Source: Syntrophobacterales bacterium (GTDB taxonomy: Bacteria; Desulfobacterota; Desulfobaccia; Desulfobaccales; 0-14-0-80-60-11). From it: a stretch of DNA of 64,000 bases. Below the pieces are notes generated by a model. It worked only from the letters and a program-made list of their open reading frames with translations. It ran no database searches and was not told the DNA's origin. Shown piece by piece: positions 34,166 through 42,810 of the stretch. Location of the stretch: contig JAGVAH010000028.1 of NCBI GenBank assembly GCA_020060385.1, positions 1 through 64,000 of the forward strand, read 5' to 3'. Within the stretch, counting starts at the first letter, position 1. Every line of letters begins with the position of its first letter. The translations under genes were made by a program, and so were the position numbers.

Positions 34166-34250
34166 AGGGAAACAGGGAAAAAGGGGAAAGGGGTAAAAGG
34201 GAAAAGATAGCGGCAGTTAATTTTCCTTTTCCCCTCTCCCTGCCCAGGAG
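34165..34250. repeat. Purine-run/pyrimidine-run repeat, copy 1
   Basis: GGGAAAAAGGGGAAAGGGG-type runs are followed by TTTTCCTTTTCCCCTCTCCC, making an imperfect large hairpin. A closely similar block lies at 54523-54592. It is probably a dispersed extragenic element. Confidence 0.5.
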
Positions 34251-34256
34251 GAACAG

Positions 34257-34682
34257 ATGAGCGGCGGCGCGGCCCCGGCCGATCCCCAGGTGATCACCGC
34301 GATCCTCAAAAACTACCGGATAGTGGCGGTGGTGGGGTTGTCCTCCGACCCCGCCCGGCCCAGTTATCAGGTGGCTGCCTACCTTAAGGAACACGGCTAC
34401 CGCATCATCCCCGTCAATCCTGGTTGTCAGGAGATTCTCGGGGAGAAGTGCTACCCCACCCTGAAGGACATTCCCTTTCCCGTGGAGGTGGTGGATATCT
34501 TCCGCAAGGTGGAGGCCATTCCCGCCATTGTGGAGGAGGCCATCCAGGTGGGGGCCAAGGCGGTATGGATGCAACTGGGGCTGGTGGAGCCGGAGTCGGC
34601 CCGCCAGGCCAGGGAGGCCGGACTGCAGGTGGTCATGGACCATTGCCTGAAAGTGGAGCACACCAGGTTATTCAAGGACTGA
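34257..34682 (+). CDS. CoA-binding protein (YccU/CoA_binding_2 family)
   Basis: This is a 141-residue Rossmann-fold protein. The nucleotide loop is VAVVGLSSDPARPSYQVAAYLKEHGYRIIPVNP; GEKCYPTLKDIP, KAVWMQLGLVEPESARQAREAGLQVVMDHCLKVEH match the single-domain CoA-binding family. Family members bind CoA, but no general function is settled. The start has AGGAGGAACAG. It lies between the cysteine-cluster protein and a small membrane protein on the same strand. Confidence 0.9.
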   Translation: MSGGAAPADPQVITAILKNYRIVAVVGLSSDPARPSYQVAAYLKEHGYRIIPVNPGCQEILGEKCYPTLKDIPFPVEVVDIFRKVEAIPAIVEEAIQVGAKAVWMQLGLVEPESARQAREAGLQVVMDHCLKVEHTRLFKD

Positions 34683-34732
34683 GATTTTACGCGAGGAAAG
34701 GAAGCCCCAGCCGTAACTTAGTGAGGGTAAGA

Positions 34733-35344
34733 ATGGAGAGCCTCGTTGTCAGTCTTGTCGTGGCCCTGCTGGCCGGGTTCATCGGCGCCATCATTGGCAG
34801 TAAAGCAGTGTCCTACGGGCATTACCGCTATGCCCAAAAGCGGGACCTGGCGGTAAAAAGCAGCCAGTTGATCAACCTCTTCCAGGCCCTGAATGCGGAA
34901 CTGACCGCACTCTGGGAAAGATACATGGCCGTGGTGGGCGGTGGCCTGGAGAAGGCTATTAAGGGGGAGGATCTGCCCATTGCCGTGATTTTTACCGCCA
35001 CCCACAACTATTTCAGCGTCTATGACAACTCCGCCCAGTTATTGGGAACCCTGGACCCCGAATCGGCCAAGAGGATTATCGAGACCTACATCAACCTCAA
35101 GGCCCTGCTGGACGAACTCCATAACTACAACCAGATCGCCCAGAAGCACCGGGACGTGCGCCTGGGCGCCAATCTCAATCTATACGAGGTTAATCAGGTT
35201 CGGGAAGAGATGGAAGACTACTTCCGTTTGCTGAAAAAAAGGCACGCCCAGGTGAAGGGGCAGGTCCTGCTGACCCTGGAGATGTTGAAAGAGTTCCTCT
35301 CACTGGCCGAGCAGAGCCGGACCTCAGTACAAATAAAGATCTGA
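34733..35344 (+). CDS. Single-pass membrane protein, hypothetical
   Basis: This is a 203-residue protein of unknown family. The ATG at 34733 has GAGGGT upstream; the longer frame lacks support and overlaps the CoA-binding gene. One N-terminal helix (LVVSLVVALLAGFIGAIIG) is followed by a mainly helical body. That body includes a coiled-coil-like stretch (NLYEVNQVREEMEDYFRLLKKRHAQVKGQVLLTLEMLKEFL). The topology suggests an inner-membrane anchor with a cytoplasmic domain. Confidence 0.65.
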   Translation: MESLVVSLVVALLAGFIGAIIGSKAVSYGHYRYAQKRDLAVKSSQLINLFQALNAELTALWERYMAVVGGGLEKAIKGEDLPIAVIFTATHNYFSVYDNSAQLLGTLDPESAKRIIETYINLKALLDELHNYNQIAQKHRDVRLGANLNLYEVNQVREEMEDYFRLLKKRHAQVKGQVLLTLEMLKEFLSLAEQSRTSVQIKI

Positions 35345-35520
35345 TTAGCACCAGTTGAGTATCAATAACGAGTTGTGCATCCCTATTTGTTGAGTTGCTA
35401 TTTGGTTCCTAAATAGTATTGGCAATTTGTTTACATATATTTCCCCCCCGCCTTTTATTTTTCCCTGTTTTATCCAGATTTCCACCTCTTACACCATTTC
35501 GCAATCAAAAGACATTGAAC

Positions 35521-35581
35521 TGTAGGGGCGAATCTTGTATTCGCCCTATGCGGGCGGGTGAACACAGGGTTCGCCCCTACA
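35521..35581. repeat. MITE-like element with 12-bp terminal inverted repeats
   Basis: TGTAGGGGCGAA (35521-35532) and TTCGCCCCTACA (35570-35581) are perfect inverse copies enclosing 37 bases with a further internal palindrome (ATTCGCCC...GGGCGGGTGAA). This form is common as a dispersed non-coding element in many bacterial genomes. There is no transposase. Confidence 0.75.
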
Positions 35582-35752
35582 AGAAAGTTGCCGTTAGACT
35601 GCAACTTGGTATTACACTATTATTCAGGCATCTCTGCGCCTAAGTCTTTTGAGGATTTCTTCTGGAGGGGAAGGTCTGGTCCGGGCTGACCCGCCCCTGG
35701 AAAAAAGGCCCTAAGGGCCACTTTTTTCTTTACTTCAGGCAGCTTTGTCTGT

Positions 35753-35773
35753 ACTATACGATATCAGTATAGT
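35753..35773. promoter_or_regulatory. Inverted repeat, candidate operator upstream of response regulator
   Basis: ACTATAC (35753-35759) and GTATAGT (35767-35773) flank GATATCA. It lies 42 bases before the start of the receiver gene at 35815, in AT-rich promoter-like sequence. It could also form a short hairpin. Confidence 0.4.
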
Positions 35774-35814
35774 TTTATTATGGTACGATTTATTTTTACT
35801 TAAAGAAATAAACA

Positions 35815-36252
35815 ATGAAAAAGAAATCCATCTTATTAGTGGAAGATAATCCCCATGAGGAAATGCTGACCACACTTCTTCTGGAACAGCAAGGGATCTT
35901 TGCGGAGATAATGGTGGCTCGCGATGGGGAAGAAGCCTTGAATCTTTTGCCTGGCGAAGATCAAATCAATAGGGCCGAAGTGGAACTGCCGGCGGTCATC
36001 TTGTTGGATTTGAATCTGCCCAAGATCCACGGTCTGGAGGTGCTGCGCCGGGTGCGCGCCCATCCCCTGACCAGGGTATTGCCGGTGGTGATTTTTACTT
36101 CCTCCCTGGAAGAGAGCGATCTGACCACCGCCTATCAATTGGGCGCCAATAGTTATATCCAGAAGGCCATCGATTTTGACGAGTTTTCCGAGTCCCTGAG
36201 ACTGGTAAGCAAGTATTGGGGGTTATTGAACACCTACCTGCCGGCATCCTAA
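35815..36252 (+). CDS. Single-domain response regulator (Rcp1-like)
   Basis: This 145-residue protein consists of a receiver domain only: acidic pair in ILLVEDNPHEE, acceptor Asp in VILLDLNLPKIHG, Thr/Ser in VIFTSS, and Lys in SYIQKAIDF. The long insert before the acceptor strand and the C-terminal YWGLLNTYLP end match the Rcp1-type regulators that partner phytochrome-like kinases. There is no output domain, so it should act by phosphotransfer or protein contact. It converges on the receiver-cyclase gene at 36309. Confidence 0.9.
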   Translation: MKKKSILLVEDNPHEEMLTTLLLEQQGIFAEIMVARDGEEALNLLPGEDQINRAEVELPAVILLDLNLPKIHGLEVLRRVRAHPLTRVLPVVIFTSSLEESDLTTAYQLGANSYIQKAIDFDEFSESLRLVSKYWGLLNTYLPAS

Positions 36253-36287
36253 ACTCCCCGGGCATCTGCTCCATAATCGCCAGATGG

Positions 36288-36320
36288 GCCGCCGTGGCGG
36301 CTCTCTTCTCAATTCTTTTT
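36288..36320. terminator. Weak hairpin between convergent genes
   Basis: GCCGCC (36288-36293) and GGCGGC (36296-36301) form a short hairpin followed by a T-rich stretch between the convergent receiver and receiver-cyclase genes. The tight loop makes this a low-confidence terminator. Confidence 0.3.
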
Positions 36321-37388
36321 CACCGGCACCGAAAATACCTTCACCGCTTGGGTCTTGCCTTTAAACTTCAATTTTCCCTGGGGCAGGAGGTGGATATCCT
36401 CGTCTAGACCCTGGCGCACATTTTCCTCGATTAAGATAGGTTCCCCGGTTACCTTGGTGTGCGCCTCCAGACGGGCGGCGAGATTGACCGTATCTCCCAC
36501 ACAGGTGTAAGTGGCCCGGCGTTGCGTGCCCACATAGCCGGCAATGACCGTCCCGGAGGCGATGCCGATGCCGATTTGAATCTGCACCCGCTCCATTGCG
36601 GCTTGCCTTTGATTGAACAGGTCGATGAGTTTGATCATTTGCCGGGCGGCGCGCACTGCCCGTTGGCGGTGATCTTGCAGCGCCAGCGGCGCCCCGAAGA
36701 TGCACATTAGGCCATCGCCCATCATTTGATTGACAATACCCCCCTCGTTGGCGATGGCCTCGAACATCGAAGAAAAGTAGGCATTCAACAACTCAATGGT
36801 ATCTTCCGGGGATTGGGATTCGGCGATGGTGGTGAAGGAGCGGATGTCGCTGAAGAGCACCGTGGCCTCCACCAGCTTGCCACCCAGGGAAAAGCCGGAG
36901 CTCAGCAGCTCCTCCGCCACTTCATCGGTGGCAAATTTGCGGAACAGGGCCCGCTGTTCATCCTGCAGGCGTTTTTTCTCCAGGCAGGCGTCCACCCGGG
37001 CCTTCAGCAAGACGGGATTGAAAGGCTTGTTCAGGTAATCCGCGGCCCCCATCTCGATGCATTTGACGACACTGTCAATCTCCTCCACCCCGGAGATCAT
37101 GATCACCGGAATTTGGCGCCAGTGAACGTCCGCAGCCAGGCGTGCCAATACCTGATAACCGTTCATTTCTGGCATTTCGATATCCAGCAGGATCAAATCA
37201 AAGTCTTGATTACCCAGCATCTCCAAGGCCTGCCGGCCGTTTTCGGCGAAGGTCACCTTATGTCCCTGCTGTTCCAGGCCCCGGGCCAGCATCAAGCGGT
37301 TCATGCGATTATCATCCACCACCAGGATGGAGCCCGTGATCTTCTGCTTTTCTCCGGGAGTGGGTGGGGCGAAGCCTTGGCCAGTCAT
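36309..37388 (-). CDS. Response regulator with class III nucleotide cyclase output
   Basis: This 359-residue protein has an N-terminal receiver ([11 protein letters not shown], acceptor Asp in [13 protein letters not shown], Lys in YLNKPFNP). A helical linker and a class III cyclase domain follow, with metal aspartates in [11 protein letters not shown] and [13 protein letters not shown], and the catalytic [12 protein letters not shown]. The usual substrate-selecting Lys is Asn/Gln here (IVNQMMGD), and the usual Asp before VGD is absent (TYTCVGD), so activity or nucleotide choice is uncertain. Its start overlaps the stop of the hybrid kinase gene by ATGA, making it the likely output of that kinase. 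Confidence 0.9.
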   Translation of the reverse strand: MTGQGFAPPTPGEKQKITGSILVVDDNRMNRLMLARGLEQQGHKVTFAENGRQALEMLGNQDFDLILLDIEMPEMNGYQVLARLAADVHWRQIPVIMISGVEEIDSVVKCIEMGAADYLNKPFNPVLLKARVDACLEKKRLQDEQRALFRKFATDEVAEELLSSGFSLGGKLVEATVLFSDIRSFTTIAESQSPEDTIELLNAYFSSMFEAIANEGGIVNQMMGDGLMCIFGAPLALQDHRQRAVRAARQMIKLIDLFNQRQAAMERVQIQIGIGIASGTVIAGYVGTQRRATYTCVGDTVNLAARLEAHTKVTGEPILIEENVRQGLDEDIHLLPQGKLKFKGKTQAVKVFSVPVKKN

Positions 37389-40300
37389 GATGGCATCATC
37401 TCTTTCAGGGCTCGCTGCACCCGCTGGTATTCGGCTGCCGCCCTGGTCACTTTTTCTGTGGCCCCGGTCAATTTGCCCTCTTTGCCCATCATCTCCAATT
37501 CCCGGGCCAGCTCCGCCAAGATTACCGCCCCGAAAGAGGCGCTGTTGGATTTGAGGCTATGGGCCGCGCGGCGAAACAGTTCCGCATCATTGACGGCTAA
37601 GGCCTGCTCCATATTCCGGAGCAATTCCGGGGCATCTTCGGTGAACACGGCAATGACCTCGCCGATGAAATCCGCGCCCATGGTTTCCTGAAATTCTGCA
37701 AACTTCTGGGGGTCGATGGCCGCCGCGGCCTGGGCTTGGGAGCCTTGGGCCCCGGACTGGGGCTGTGTCTGGCCCAGGGCGGCCACCAGGGCTTCGACGC
37801 GTATCGGCTTGGTGAGGTAATCGTCCATGCCCGCGGCCAGGCACCTTTCCCGGTCGCCTTGCAAGGCGTCGGCCGTCAGGGCGATGATCCGTGGGCTGGA
37901 GGAGGCCGCACCCCCCTGCTTAATCCGCCGGGACGCCTCCAGGCCGTCCATCTCCGGCATTTGCACGTCCATCAATACCACGTCGTAAGGTTGCCGCTGC
38001 ACCGCCTCCAGGGCCTCCAAACCGTTCGCCGCCACATCGGCCCGATAGCCCAGGCGTTCCAACAGCCGCAAGGCCACCTTCTGATTAACCACATTGTCTT
38101 CAGCCAACAGGATCCTGAGGGGCTGCCGTTTGGCCATCTCGGGGTCCAGTTGACTCTGGACCGCTTCCTCCTCCTTGCGCACGGATATGGGCTGCGTTGC
38201 AAAGATGGTCATCAAGGCGTCGTACAACTGGGAGGGTTTCATGGGTTTGCTGATCTGGGCCGCGAACAGCTCCGGGCTGGCGCCGGCTTCCCGCCGCCCC
38301 AGGGAAGTGAACAATACCAAGGGCAGGGCCGGACATAGGGCCCGGATTTCTTGGGCCAGCATCAAGCCGTCCATCTCGGGCATCTGCATGTCCAAAATGG
38401 CCACGTCGAAGGGATCGCCCCTTTTCACCCATTCCAGGGCTTCCTGGGGCCGCCGCGTATCCCGCACCAACATCCCCCAGGATTGCCCCTGGAGCACGAG
38501 GATGCGGCGATTGGTGTCATTATCGTCCACCGCCAATAAACGCCGGCCGGTCAATTCGGGTTGCTGGCGGCGCAATTCCTGCCGGGTGACCACCGGCAGG
38601 GCCACCGGTTCGGCCTGGAGGGTCAAATGGAAGGTGGCCCCCTTACCCGGCACCCCTTCGCTTTCCACCCACAGCCGGCCCCCCATCATCTCGCTGAGAC
38701 GTTTGCAGATGGCCAGTCCCAGGCCGGTGCCCCCGTATTTCCTGGTGGTGGAGGCGTCCACCTGGCTGAAGGAGCGGAACATGCGGTCCAGGCGATCCGG
38801 GGGAATGCCGATGCCGGTGTCCGCCACGGAAAACAGCAGCATCACCGCGGCTGGAGGCAGGTCTCCAGCTTCCCGGCCCTTTTCCACCCGGACCGTCAGG
38901 GAGACTTCTCCTTTTTCGGTGAATTTAATGGCATTATTGAGCAAATTGAGCAAAATCTGGCGCAGGCGGGTGACATCCCCGGCAATGGTGGCCGGCACCT
39001 GCTCCTCCACCCGATAGGCTAATTCCAGCCCCTTGTGCACCGCCGCGGTGGCCACCAGGTCCAGGGCGCTTTCGAGGCACTCCCGCAAGTCGAAGGGCTG
39101 ATGCTCGAATTCCATCTTCCCGGCTTCGATCTTGGAGAAGTCCAGGATATCATTAATGATGGACAGGAGGGTCTCGCCGCTGCCGCGGATGGTCTCGGAG
39201 AATTCCTTCTGCTCCCCGGTGAGGGGGGTATCCAGCAGCAGATTGGTCATGCCGATGATGCCGTTCATGGGGGTGCGGATTTCATGGCTCATGGTGGCCA
39301 GAAAGATGCTTTTCGCTTCATTGGCCGCTTCCGCCGCTTCCCGGGCCTCCCGGGTTTCGGCATAGAGGCGGGCATTGTCCAGGGCCACGGAGGCCAGTTC
39401 CCCGAAGCTCTCCAGCAGGCCCTTTTCTTCGTCGCTAAAGGTCTGGCCGGTCTCCCGGTGGCAGGCCAGACCCAGGACCCCGGTGACCTGGGACCCGGAT
39501 TTCAGGGGTACTCCCATCACCACCCGGATGGCTTCATAATCCAGTTCCAGGTTTCCGGCCCGGTCGCCCCAATCCTGGTAATCTTCCACGAGCAATGACT
39601 GGCCGCTTTCCCAGACCTTCCCGGACAGGCCCTGTCCCAGCCCCAAAGTGCTGCCGATAACCCCCTGGAACATGCCCACTCCCACCTGGCATTCCAGGAG
39701 GCTTTGCTCCGGGTTCACCAGATAGATGAAGCCATGCTCCGTGCCCAACAGCTGGCCGGCCCGGCTGATCAGGGCCTGTAGCAAATCTTGCAGATTCAAG
39801 CGATTGATCAGCCCCAGGGTGGTTTCGTGCAAGGCCTCCAGATATTCTTTTTGCCGGTGCAGGGATTCGGCCATGCGTTTCCGGTCGCTGACATCCCGGA
39901 TGATCTCGATGGCCCCCGTCAGGTTCCCGGCGGCATCGTAGAGGCCGCCGGCCGTAGCCATCAGGTAGGCCCCCCCGTCCCCCAGCCGCGGGACGTGGGC
40001 TTCGCCGCAGAGGGTTTCTCCCCGCCAGGATACGTGCGCGTATCTGCTTTTAAACTCTTCTTCTTTGGTAAAAACGTAATCGATGAGAATGGGCCTTCTC
40101 TCCCCGTAAAAAGGCAAGGCGTATTCGTAGTTCCCCTTTCCCAGCATGTCTTCAGCCTTGACCCCGGTCATGGTCTCCATGGCCCGGTTCCAGGCAATGA
40201 CCGTCCCCCGGCGGTCAATGACCAGGGTGGCGTCCGGCAGGAAGTTAATGATATCCAGCAGCCGTTGGCTGGATTCCCGCAGGGCTTGTTCGGCCTCTTT

Positions 40301-40780
40301 CCGCTTCGTAATGTCTATAAAGGCCCCATAAATGAAATCAATGTCCCCTTGGGGGCTGCAAATAATCTGGCTGCCCTCCTGGATCCAGAGGATGTTGCCA
40401 TTTTTGTGGCGGATGCGGTACTCCCGGACGTAAGACTTATCGCCCTTAAGGGCCGCCACCACTTTTTCCCGCATCCCCCCCAGGTCTTCGCTGATCACCA
40501 GGTCCAGCCATTTCCTCCTCCGGGCGTCAAATTCCCCCTTGGCATAGCCGGTCAAGGCTTCGATCTTGTCATCGATGAAATCCACGGACCAGTCCCGGTA
40601 ACCTTTAAAGACCACATTGGGGAGATTCTTGACCAGCAGCCGGTAATGGGCCCCGTTTTCCTGCAAGGCCTGATCCACCGGCAGGGGGGCGCCCTGGACT
40701 GTCCCCATCCGGGCCACTTCCTGGCGCAACTCCTCCAATTCTTTAATCAATTGTTTCTTAGTCTTGGATTCGTCCTTCAT
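37385..40780 (-). CDS. Hybrid histidine kinase (PAS-PAS-GAF-HisKA-HATPase-REC-REC-Hpt)
   Basis: This soluble hybrid kinase has about 1,131 residues. The start is placed at ATG 40780 with GAGGT upstream. Order: N-terminal coiled coil, PAS of the [13 protein letters not shown] subtype, second PAS, GAF, HisKA ([18 protein letters not shown]), HATPase ([24 protein letters not shown]), and two receivers (acceptor Asp in [12 protein letters not shown] and [12 protein letters not shown]). A C-terminal Hpt domain has His in [13 protein letters not shown]. The first receiver keeps the acceptor but is otherwise more divergent. The full set allows an internal His-Asp-His relay. It is translationally coupled to the receiver-cyclase gene. 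The sensed signals are unknown. Confidence 0.95.
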   Translation of the reverse strand: MKDESKTKKQLIKELEELRQEVARMGTVQGAPLPVDQALQENGAHYRLLVKNLPNVVFKGYRDWSVDFIDDKIEALTGYAKGEFDARRRKWLDLVISEDLGGMREKVVAALKGDKSYVREYRIRHKNGNILWIQEGSQIICSPQGDIDFIYGAFIDITKRKEAEQALRESSQRLLDIINFLPDATLVIDRRGTVIAWNRAMETMTGVKAEDMLGKGNYEYALPFYGERRPILIDYVFTKEEEFKSRYAHVSWRGETLCGEAHVPRLGDGGAYLMATAGGLYDAAGNLTGAIEIIRDVSDRKRMAESLHRQKEYLEALHETTLGLINRLNLQDLLQALISRAGQLLGTEHGFIYLVNPEQSLLECQVGVGMFQGVIGSTLGLGQGLSGKVWESGQSLLVEDYQDWGDRAGNLELDYEAIRVVMGVPLKSGSQVTGVLGLACHRETGQTFSDEEKGLLESFGELASVALDNARLYAETREAREAAEAANEAKSIFLATMSHEIRTPMNGIIGMTNLLLDTPLTGEQKEFSETIRGSGETLLSIINDILDFSKIEAGKMEFEHQPFDLRECLESALDLVATAAVHKGLELAYRVEEQVPATIAGDVTRLRQILLNLLNNAIKFTEKGEVSLTVRVEKGREAGDLPPAAVMLLFSVADTGIGIPPDRLDRMFRSFSQVDASTTRKYGGTGLGLAICKRLSEMMGGRLWVESEGVPGKGATFHLTLQAEPVALPVVTRQELRRQQPELTGRRLLAVDDNDTNRRILVLQGQSWGMLVRDTRRPQEALEWVKRGDPFDVAILDMQMPEMDGLMLAQEIRALCPALPLVLFTSLGRREAGASPELFAAQISKPMKPSQLYDALMTIFATQPISVRKEEEAVQSQLDPEMAKRQPLRILLAEDNVVNQKVALRLLERLGYRADVAANGLEALEAVQRQPYDVVLMDVQMPEMDGLEASRRIKQGGAASSSPRIIALTADALQGDRERCLAAGMDDYLTKPIRVEALVAALGQTQPQSGAQGSQAQAAAAIDPQKFAEFQETMGADFIGEVIAVFTEDAPELLRNMEQALAVNDAELFRRAAHSLKSNSASFGAVILAELARELEMMGKEGKLTGATEKVTRAAAEYQRVQRALKEMMPS

Positions 40781-40943
40781 TGCTGACCTCGCGCTTCTGA
40801 CTATCTTCAATTCTTCCTGAAGCCCCTGTTTTTTGCAAGCCGAATGATGCATGGGGGGCCAACGCCATCTGGCCCGGTAACCTGGAGTTATCCCTCAAAT
40901 TTTTAGTGGAAAATATCCAGGTATCGGTGTTAAGTAGAAAATT

Positions 40944-42521
40944 ATGCTGGCCAAGGTGACAAGCGGGGCGCTCCGGGGGGTGGACGCCTATCTGGTGGAG
41001 GTGGAGGTGGATCTCTCCCCGGGGCTCACGGCCTTCAACACCGTGGGCCTGCCGGAGGCCGCGGTCAAAGAGAGCCGGGAGCGGGTGCGCGCTGCCCTGA
41101 AGAACTCCGGCTATAAATTTCCCGGGGGCCGCGTGACCATCAATCTCGCGCCCGCGGACGTGCGCAAAGAGGGCACCGGTTTCGACCTGCCCGCGGCCCT
41201 CGGCATCCTGGCGGCCCAGGGGATCATCCCCCAGGAGGGTCTGGAAAAATACCTGATCTTCGGGGAGTTGTCCCTGGATGGCCGCTTGAAGCCCACCCGG
41301 GGGGTCTTGTCCATGGCCCTGGCCAGCCGCCAGGCCCGGATGGCCCTGGTCATTCCCCGGGAGAATGCCCCGGAGGCCGGGGTGGTCCAGGATATCGAGG
41401 TCTTTCCCGCGGAGAGCCTGACCCAACTGGTGGAGTTTTTGGCGGGCCGGGAGCAATTGACGCCCCTCTCCCCCCAACCCCTCCAGGCCTTGGACCATGA
41501 CCTGGGGTTGGACCTGGATTTTCAGGAAGTCAAGGGCCAGGAACCCGTCAAACGGGCCTTGCTGCTGGCCGCCGCGGGCGGCCACAATGTCCTGATGATC
41601 GGCGCGCCGGGCGCGGGCAAGACCATGCTGGCCCAACGCCTGCCCAGCATTCTGCCCCCTTTGAATTTTGAAGAGGCCCTGGAGACCTCCAAGATCTACA
41701 GCGTGGTGGGTCTGCTGCAGCCCGGCCAGGGGCTCCTGGCCCAGCGGCCCTTCCGCTCTCCCCATCACACCATCTCCGACGCCGGCCTCATCGGCGGCGG
41801 CAACATCCCCCGGCCCGGAGAAGTGAGTTTGGCCCACAACGGTGTGCTTTTCCTGGACGAGCTGCCGGAGTTCAAGCGCTCCACTCTGGAAGTGCTGCGC
41901 CAGCCCCTGGAAGACGGGGTGGTCACCATCTCCCGGGCCGCCACTTCCATCACCTATCCGGCCCAGTTTATGCTGGTGGGCTCCATGAATCCCTGTTTCT
42001 GCGGCTTCCATGGGGATGCCCGCCGCGGTTGCACCTGCACGCCCCAGCAGATCAAGAATTACCGCTCCCGCATCTCCGGGCCGCTCCTGGACCGCATCGA
42101 TATTCAGATCACGGTGGCCGCGGTGCCCTTCCGGGATTTGTCCGGGGAAGCTCCGGGGACCGGTTCCCGGGCAATGCGGGCCCAGGTGCTGGCAGCCAGG
42201 GATAGGCAGGAACAACGCTTTGCCCGGGCTCGCATCTTTGCCAACGCCCGCATGACCCCCCGCCTCCTCAAAGAGTTTTGCCCCCTGGGACCGGAGGCCC
42301 GCGGCTTGCTGGAGACCGCGGTGGAGCGCCTGGGGCTGTCGGCCCGGGCCTACTCCCGGGTCCTGAAGATCGCCCGCACCATCGCCGACCTGGAAGGGGA
42401 GACCGAACTGGCCCTGTCCCACGTGGCGGAAGCCATCCAATACCGCACCCTGGATCGGCAATTCAGCAGCGACAGGGGCGTCATGTTTCTTCATGAAGTA
42501 AAACAAAAATATTTAATTTAG
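40944..42521 (+). CDS. comM: YifB/ComM-type Mg-chelatase-like AAA+ ATPase
   Basis: This is a 525-residue protein of the ComM/YifB family, a hexameric helicase-like ATPase that aids branch migration during natural transformation in some bacteria. It has the N-terminal ChlI-like domain (GLTAFNTVGLPEAAVKESRERVRAALKNSGYKFP), Walker A GAPGAGKTMLAQRLPSILPP, Walker B GVLFLDELPEF, and the SMNPCFCGFHGD...CTCTPQQIKNYRSRISGPLLDRIDIQ block. The C-terminal helical domain is complete. The start has only a weak ribosome-binding site. It is divergent from the hybrid kinase. Confidence 0.95.
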   Translation: MLAKVTSGALRGVDAYLVEVEVDLSPGLTAFNTVGLPEAAVKESRERVRAALKNSGYKFPGGRVTINLAPADVRKEGTGFDLPAALGILAAQGIIPQEGLEKYLIFGELSLDGRLKPTRGVLSMALASRQARMALVIPRENAPEAGVVQDIEVFPAESLTQLVEFLAGREQLTPLSPQPLQALDHDLGLDLDFQEVKGQEPVKRALLLAAAGGHNVLMIGAPGAGKTMLAQRLPSILPPLNFEEALETSKIYSVVGLLQPGQGLLAQRPFRSPHHTISDAGLIGGGNIPRPGEVSLAHNGVLFLDELPEFKRSTLEVLRQPLEDGVVTISRAATSITYPAQFMLVGSMNPCFCGFHGDARRGCTCTPQQIKNYRSRISGPLLDRIDIQITVAAVPFRDLSGEAPGTGSRAMRAQVLAARDRQEQRFARARIFANARMTPRLLKEFCPLGPEARGLLETAVERLGLSARAYSRVLKIARTIADLEGETELALSHVAEAIQYRTLDRQFSSDRGVMFLHEVKQKYLI

Positions 42522-42810
42522 CCCTCCAATATTCTTGGAAATAGTTCAAAGTTTCTGTCATAACTTAAATATTAGGGCGAAACTTTTCTTTTGCCGGCAA
42601 GGGCCCCCTATTTCTTTACAATAATTGTTGTGAGTCTATCTATTACGCTCAGGAAATATCGTCTCCCTATTTCCTGATCAGGATCACCCATGCGCCCATT
42701 TTGCTGCGGCTTGAGGCCGCGGCCAGACTCAAAGGATATTAGTTATGAAAACAGATAGTAGGAACCAAAGCGATTTGAGCCAAAAAATTGAGCAGGAGTG
42801 AGAAAAAGTT
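42522..42810 (+). other. Intergenic region with short upstream ORF in frame with the kinase
   Basis: AT-rich, promoter-like in its middle. At 42745 an ATG with AAAGGA at 8-base spacing opens an 18-codon frame (MKTDSRNQSDLSQKIEQE) ending in TGA at 42799-42801. The same frame then continues EKV into the annotated kinase start at 42811. It may be a leader peptide or an interrupted original N-terminus. Confidence 0.5.

Larger units (their letters stand above)
35345..35814 (+). other. 470-base intergenic region with repeat, hairpin and operator-like site
   Basis: No gene is seen here. It contains a MITE-like palindrome (35521-35581), a weak hairpin with a T-rich tail (GGCCC-TAA-GGGCC at 35707-35719) and a 21-base inverted repeat (35753-35773) just ahead of the response regulator gene. 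Base composition drops towards AT at the right end, as expected for a promoter. Confidence 0.6.

Noticed and set aside
40758-42506. 582-residue minus-strand open frame
   Set aside because: It is the antisense shadow of the ComM-like gene, whose Walker motifs and family blocks are clear on the plus strand; the antisense protein is low-complexity Gly/Gln/His-rich.
42799-42801. TGA as a selenocysteine codon in the kinase N-terminus
   Set aside because: No hairpin typical of a bacterial selenocysteine signal is evident just after it, and the site is in a non-catalytic leader; mutation or a separate leader peptide is simpler.
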